A stretch of 64,000 nucleotides of DNA. Source: Lysobacter stagni (lineage in GTDB: Bacteria > Pseudomonadota > Gammaproteobacteria > Xanthomonadales > Xanthomonadaceae). Shown here piece by piece: positions 59,994 through 64,000 of this stretch. The first letter of the stretch is position 1, and the number at the start of each line of letters is the position of its first letter. The notes below the pieces were generated by a model, which saw nothing but the letters and a program-made list of their open reading frames with translations, was not told the DNA's origin and did not search any database. The translations under genes and the position numbers were made by a program. The stretch lies in assembly GCF_030053425.1 (NCBI RefSeq), contig NZ_JASGBI010000001.1, positions 1,992,001-2,056,000 of the forward strand, read 5' to 3'.

Positions 59994-61250
59994 TCAGCGC
60001 GGGTCGCGCAACGCCGGCAGCAGCGGTGTCACGTCGCCATCGTTCGGTGCGGGGCGCACGCCCAGCAGTCGCGCCAGCAGCGGGTAGACATCGACGTTGT
60101 CGAATGCCGGCAGATGCGTGCCCGGTTCGAACGACGGGCCGCGCGCGACGAACAGTGCTCGCATCGACGGCAGCGCGGGATCGAAACCGTGCGAGCCGCG
60201 CGTGTCATCGGCCGGGCGGCGCGCCAGCTTCTCCGGATACAGCGCGTCCCAGCCTTCGTCCATCTGGCAGACGATGGGCGGCACGCGCGGGTTGCGGCCG
60301 TAGTGCCATCGCGACGGCAATTCGCCGCGCCGCCAGCATTCGTGGTGCGCATGGCGACCGAGCAGGCGCTGTTCGGCATCGACCTCGCGCCCGGGGCGGG
60401 GCAGGAAACCGACCGATTGGCCGTCCGACACCGCCACGGCGATCGAAGGATCGACCATCGCTTCCACGCCGATCGCATGACCGGGGCCGACGGTGGCCAT
60501 GCCGTGGTCCGACACGACGATCAGATCGACACGGTCGAGCAATCCTCGTGCGGCCAGCCCGTCGTAGAGGCGCCCGATCGCCGCGTCCATGTCGGCCAGC
60601 GTGCGCGTGACCTGCACCGATTCGGGGCCATGGTCGTGGCCGGCCTTGTCGAGCTGTTCGAAGTACAGCGACAGCATCGCCGGGCGCTGCGAGGGCGGGG
60701 CGTCCAGCCAGCGCAGCACGTCGTCCACGCGCTGCGACGGTGGCACGGTCTCCTGGTAGGGCTCCCACTGGCTGGGGCGCACACCGCCGATCGCCGCCGA
60801 ACTTCCCGGCCAGGCCCAGCTCGCGCTGCGGATGCCGTGCTTCTCGGCGGTGACCCAGATCGGTTCGCCGCCCCACCATCGGCCATCGTCGACGGCTTTG
60901 CGGTCGGCCACCGCGAAGCCACCGATGTCGGCGTCGGTCATGCGGTTGTGGATCACGCCGTGGTGGTCGGGCCGCAGGCCGGTGACCAGCGTGTAGTGGT
61001 TCGGAAAGGTCAGCGACGGGTACGAGGGCACCATGCCGTCGGCACGCACGCCCTCACGGGCGATGCGGTACAGCCGTGGCGTGCGCTCCTGCGAAAGATA
61101 GTCGGCGCGGAAGGCATCGATGGAGACCAGCACGACGGCGTCGGCCCGCATCCTTGCGACCGCGGGCGTGGCGGCACGCGGCGGGGCGGAGGCGGAACAG
61201 GCGGCGACAGCGAGACAGGCGGCGAGGGCCGCAGCGCGTGGGAAGGGCAT
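59994..61250 (-). CDS. Alkaline phosphatase-like nucleotide pyrophosphatase/phosphodiesterase lipoprotein
   Basis: The product is 418 residues from the Met at 61250, with signal and lipobox LAVAAC (RAAALAACLAVAACSAS). The catalytic nucleophile is Thr in SYPSLTFPNHYTLVTGLRPD, as in NPP enzymes. Metal ligands lie in VLVSIDAFRADYL, FEQLDKAGHDHGPES, IVVSDHGMATVGP and DDTRGSHGFDPALPSMRALF. It cleaves phosphodiester or pyrophosphate bonds outside the cytoplasm. A Met 11 codons upstream (61283) is an alternative start. Confidence 0.9.
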   Translation of the reverse strand: MPFPRAAALAACLAVAACSASAPPRAATPAVARMRADAVVLVSIDAFRADYLSQERTPRLYRIAREGVRADGMVPSYPSLTFPNHYTLVTGLRPDHHGVIHNRMTDADIGGFAVADRKAVDDGRWWGGEPIWVTAEKHGIRSASWAWPGSSAAIGGVRPSQWEPYQETVPPSQRVDDVLRWLDAPPSQRPAMLSLYFEQLDKAGHDHGPESVQVTRTLADMDAAIGRLYDGLAARGLLDRVDLIVVSDHGMATVGPGHAIGVEAMVDPSIAVAVSDGQSVGFLPRPGREVDAEQRLLGRHAHHECWRRGELPSRWHYGRNPRVPPIVCQMDEGWDALYPEKLARRPADDTRGSHGFDPALPSMRALFVARGPSFEPGTHLPAFDNVDVYPLLARLLGVRPAPNDGDVTPLLPALRDPR

Positions 61251-61356
61251 CGCGCGATGATAACGAGGGAAATGTTTCGCCATGACTTTAGTCGCTGGTG
61301 CGCCGTTGCGACCTTGCCAATAGTGGCCGCAGCCCAACCGCCATCCGGAGCGCGCC

Positions 61357-61908
61357 ATGAAGTGGACCGTGCCATCGAGCCTTGCCCTGCTGCTCGTTTC
61401 CTTCGCCGGCACGGCTGGCGCGCAGCAGAAGCCGGCGGCACCCGAGCCCGCGCGGATGAGCGCGGTCGAATGCGAGGTGTGGGCGCGCGAGCTCAGCTTC
61501 GCCCGTTCCGTGGCGCAGCACGATGCGGCGGCCTTCGCCTCGCACGTCGAGGCCGATGCCGCATTCGGCGCCAGCCAGCCCCAGCCGACGCGCGGGCGCG
61601 ACACCATCGCCAAACGCTGGACCGGCATCATCGAAGGCAAGCGCTTCAACCTGGAGTGGTACCCCACGCGCACCACGATCGGCGGGGTCGGCGACGTGGC
61701 CTGGTCGAGCGGGCCGTCGCTGTTCGAGGACCTGGATCCGAACACCACGCAGCGTTACCGCATCGGCGCGTTCCATTCCGTCTGGCACCGCGGCAGCGAT
61801 GGCGTGTGGCGCGTGCTGTTCGATGACGGCGTCGATCCGAAGCCCGTCACCGAGGCCGAAGCGGCAGCGTTCCGCGCCGGGCGCCAGGAACGCTGTCCAC
61901 AAGCCTGA
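61357..61908 (+). CDS. Exported SnoaL/DUF4440-like (NTF2 fold) protein
   Basis: The 183-residue product has signal peptide (SSLALLLVSFAGTAGA). The mature part has the NTF2-like order: helix (ECEVWARELSFARSVAQHDA AAFASHVEADAAFG), RGRDTIAKRWTGIIEG, then strands (GDVAWSSGPSLFED, RYRIGAFHSVWHRGSDGVWR VLFDDG). Such domains bind small ligands or act as isomerases. GAGCGC precedes the ATG. Confidence 0.75.
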   Translation: MKWTVPSSLALLLVSFAGTAGAQQKPAAPEPARMSAVECEVWARELSFARSVAQHDAAAFASHVEADAAFGASQPQPTRGRDTIAKRWTGIIEGKRFNLEWYPTRTTIGGVGDVAWSSGPSLFEDLDPNTTQRYRIGAFHSVWHRGSDGVWRVLFDDGVDPKPVTEAEAAAFRAGRQERCPQA

Positions 61909-62006
61909 CGATGGCCTAAATGCGGCCAGTCGCGTCACGGCCGGTTGTCGGTCGTCGGCGTATGGTGCAGATACGGCACCGATGCCGTCCTTTTCCTGGT
62001 GATGCC

Positions 62007-62351
62007 ATGAACCGCATGACCCGCAACCGCACCCCGATCGCGCTGTGCCTGACCATCCTGCTCGGCGCGATGGCGTTCGGCGCATCCGCCCAGCAGGCCG
62101 CCGCGCCCGCGCAGGCGCCGGTCGACACGCCGGCCGATGCGCAGGCGCAGCCCGCCTCCGACCAGAAGCAGGCGCGCGTGGACGATTCGCACTGCCTCCG
62201 GCAGACCGGCAGCCGCATCCGTACGACCGACCGCACCGGCAAGGCCGATTGCAGGAACGTCGGGCGCGCGTACGACCGCGACCAGCTCGACCGCACCGGC
62301 CGCGTCAACCTGGCCGACGCGCTGCGCAGCGTCGATCCGTCGATCCATTAG
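62007..62351 (+). CDS. Small exported protein, unknown
   Basis: The product is 114 residues with signal peptide (IALCLTILLGAMAFGASA) and a low-complexity Ala/Pro/Gln region (AQQAAAPAQAPVDTPADAQA). The conserved-looking end CLRQTGSRIRTTDRTGKADC RNVGRAYDRDQL has two cysteines. I have seen similar short proteins in xanthomonads but no function is known to me. It is 98 nt after the previous gene. Confidence 0.6.
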   Translation: MNRMTRNRTPIALCLTILLGAMAFGASAQQAAAPAQAPVDTPADAQAQPASDQKQARVDDSHCLRQTGSRIRTTDRTGKADCRNVGRAYDRDQLDRTGRVNLADALRSVDPSIH

Positions 62352-62354
62352 GCG

Positions 62355-62810
62355 ATGAATGTTCGCCTCGCCCTGCTGGCCGGCGCGCTGGTCGCGTTCG
62401 CGCCGGTGGCGTGGGCGCAGCAAGCCAACACGCTGCAGCCGCCGCGCGCGGCGCCCGTGCCCGCATCGCCCGCTAAGGTGGACCAGTCGCGTGACGCCGG
62501 TTCTCTGGAAAAACTGAACCGCGACCTCGACGCGGCCAGTCGTCGCGTGCAGAGCGACACCCTGGGCGGGCAGATCCAGCGCGGCGACGACCAGATGGAT
62601 GCCGACCGCGCACGCATCGAGCGTCAGCGCGCCGGCGCCACACCTGCAGAACAGGCGCGCCTGCGACAGCAGTACGACCTGCGCCGCGCCGAGCACGACG
62701 CCTGGCGTTCGGGAAAGGAACAGCAGCAGCAACGCCTGGAAACACCGACGCTGCCGCCGCCTCCGCCGCCGAACGAAGTCAGGACGCCGCAGATCGAACC
62801 GCGGCCCTGA
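62355..62810 (+). CDS. Exported coiled-coil protein, unknown
   Basis: A 151-residue protein beginning 3 nt after the previous stop and so likely co-translated. Signal peptide: VRLALLAGALVAFAPVAWA. A long charged coiled coil follows (SLEKLNRDLDAASRRVQSDT, DRARIERQRAGATPAEQARL), then a proline run (LPPPPPPNEVRTPQIEPRP). It is probably periplasmic. Confidence 0.6.
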   Translation: MNVRLALLAGALVAFAPVAWAQQANTLQPPRAAPVPASPAKVDQSRDAGSLEKLNRDLDAASRRVQSDTLGGQIQRGDDQMDADRARIERQRAGATPAEQARLRQQYDLRRAEHDAWRSGKEQQQQRLETPTLPPPPPPNEVRTPQIEPRP

Positions 62811-62816
62811 CCGCAC

Positions 62817-63407
62817 TCAGGCCGGCGCGCACAGCCCGGTCAGCAACCGCTGCAGCGACGCCTCGTAATGGCGGCGGAACGCGGCTTCGTCGAGATTGAA
62901 CCGACCCGCGCGGTACAGCGCGATCAACCCGTGCGTGTGCGCCCACAGCGTCATCGCCACGTCCCACACGTCGTCCTGGCGCAGCACGCCGGCGTGCATC
63001 GCGTCCTGCACCGCATCGGCCACCACGTTGAGCGTGGGCGAGCGGCGTGCGTGGAAATCGTCGGGAAACCGGCGCGCATCGCTGCGCGGCGTCGAGAACG
63101 CGTGATCGAACAGATGCGGATGCGCCAAGGCGTAGTCCAGGTAGATGCGCTGCACCGCGATCAGCCGTTCGAGCACGTCGCCGCCACGGCCGCGCGCGTC
63201 CCAGTGACGCACGATCGCATCGAAACTGTCGTCGCCGATGCGCTTGAGCAGCGCCTCGCGGTTGGGGAAGTGGCGATAGATCGCCATCGGCGACAGGCCC
63301 ACCGTCGCGGCGACGCGCCGCATGGTCACGCCAGACGCGCCCTCGCGTTCGAACAGGCTGCGCGCGGCGCGCAGGATGCGATCGGCGGTGGCGGAACGCG
63401 GGCTCAT
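62817..63407 (-). CDS. TetR-family transcriptional regulator
   Basis: A 196-residue regulator. The N-terminal helix-turn-helix is RILRAARSLFEREGASGVTM RRVAATVGLSPMAIYRHFPN REALL. The C-terminal helices resemble the TetR_C_33-like/WHG ligand-binding domain. The Met at 63407 was chosen because the frame upstream lacks similarity. It is divergent from hutU (160 bp between). Whether it regulates hutU is not known; hut genes are often controlled by HutC instead. Confidence 0.88.
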   Translation of the reverse strand: MSPRSATADRILRAARSLFEREGASGVTMRRVAATVGLSPMAIYRHFPNREALLKRIGDDSFDAIVRHWDARGRGGDVLERLIAVQRIYLDYALAHPHLFDHAFSTPRSDARRFPDDFHARRSPTLNVVADAVQDAMHAGVLRQDDVWDVAMTLWAHTHGLIALYRAGRFNLDEAAFRRHYEASLQRLLTGLCAPA

Positions 63408-63567
63408 GTGTACAGCGTAAACAAAAGCGTCGCCGCGCGCCGCAAACAGCCCTCCAGACCCTGCTTGCACGACCTCCGGCGCCGCCACCGACGTTTCGCG
63501 GCGCGATAATTCCGGTGAACGTTCTCCCGTGCGCGCCTTCGCGCCGACCCTGTCGATGGAGTTGCCG

Positions 63568-64000
63568 ATGTCCACCCGCAAAGACCCGTCCCGCGTCATC
63601 CGTGCCCCGCGCGGAAGCGAAAAGACCTGCAAGTCGTGGCTGACCGAAGCCGCGTACCGGATGATCCAGAACAACCTGGACGCCGAGGTCGCGGAGAACC
63701 CGACCGAGCTGGTCGTCTACGGCGGCATCGGCCGCGCCGCGCGCGACTGGGAAAGCTTCGACGCCATCCTCAAGTCGCTGCGCGAACTGGACGACAACGA
63801 AACGCTGCTGGTGCAGTCCGGCAAACCGGTCGGCATCTTCCCCACGCATCCGGATGCGCCGCGCGTGCTGCTGGCCAATTCCAACCTCGTCCCGCACTGG
63901 GCGACGTGGGAACACTTCAACGAACTCGATAAAAAGGGTCTGATGATGTACGGCCAGATGACGGCCGGCTCGTGGATCTACATCGGTTCGCAGGGCATCG
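63568..64000 (+). CDS. hutU: Urocanate hydratase (N-terminal part; runs off the window)
   Basis: 144 residues are visible and the frame is open at the window end. The N-terminus ([40 protein letters not shown]), [49 protein letters not shown] and [18 protein letters not shown] follow urocanase exactly. Urocanate is hydrated to imidazolone propionate, the substrate of HutI. The ATG at 63568 has GGAG 6 nt upstream; an ATG four codons earlier is possible. Confidence 0.93.
   Translation, partial: MSTRKDPSRVIRAPRGSEKTCKSWLTEAAYRMIQNNLDAEVAENPTELVVYGGIGRAARDWESFDAILKSLRELDDNETLLVQSGKPVGIFPTHPDAPRVLLANSNLVPHWATWEHFNELDKKGLMMYGQMTAGSWIYIGSQGI

Overview
The window is a high-GC chromosomal segment from a gammaproteobacterium that looks like a Xanthomonadaceae member, probably Lysobacter or a close relative. 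This rests on the folC-dedD-cvpA-purF gene order, the HutF route of histidine breakdown, and the mix of TonB receptor, M13, M19 and Xaa-Pro peptidases. The genus is an inference from protein resemblance and was not tested by a search.

Layout. 1-5.1 kb: the 3' part of a giant autotransporter built from Ig-like and fibronectin-III repeats. 5.2-16.9 kb: mostly chromosomal genes (DUF3224, histidine phosphatase, LysR regulator divergent from an exported tandem-duplicated protein, SulP transporter overlapping a PPK2 polyphosphate kinase, nucleoside deoxyribosyltransferase-like protein, M13 peptidase, SPFH lipoprotein) followed by two TTG-started unknowns. 16.9-41.5 kb: an accessory region of small unknown genes, many exported or membrane-bound, interleaved with a few recognisable genes (UbiE-like methyltransferase, DUF1456, pseudouridine synthase, fasciclin protein, M24 peptidase, alpha/beta hydrolase, and a MerT-like/HMA/CDF metal block). 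41.5-50 kb: housekeeping block folC-dedD-cvpA-purF-rraB-DUF455, lpxH, gltX, zur. 50-53.8 kb: a Zur-type palindrome between a ZnuD-like TonB receptor and a MerC-family gene, then a bTHX-like ribosomal protein. 53.8-64 kb: M19 dipeptidase, hutI/hutF divergent pair, ogt and an Ada-AlkA fusion, a phosphodiesterase lipoprotein, small exported proteins, a TetR regulator and the start of hutU.

The most unusual structure is a family of about 27 copies of a bipartite repeat, all in one orientation, in the accessory region. A complete copy is 89 bp: hairpin A (AATGTCCGCTT...AGCGGACATT), a G-rich spacer of about 29 nt, and hairpin B (AATGTCCGCTTT...AAAGCGGACATT). A lies at or inside the 3' end of the preceding gene, and B lies a few to about 60 nt before the next start codon. 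The result is a run of units reading B-gene-A, which resembles a gene-cassette array although the repeats do not match integron attC sites. In at least four genes, repeat A itself encodes the last residues and the stop codon. One gene in the same run (21633-22061) instead ends in a hairpin that closely resembles a true integron attC site. No integrase, transposase or RAYT gene lies in the window, so mobility is an inference.

Probable functional links are: SulP transport with PPK2 (translationally coupled); zinc homeostasis (Zur, its predicted operator, TonB receptor, MerC); histidine catabolism (hutI, hutF, hutU); and metal handling (MerT-like, HMA, surface protein, Cys-rich protein, CDF exporter).
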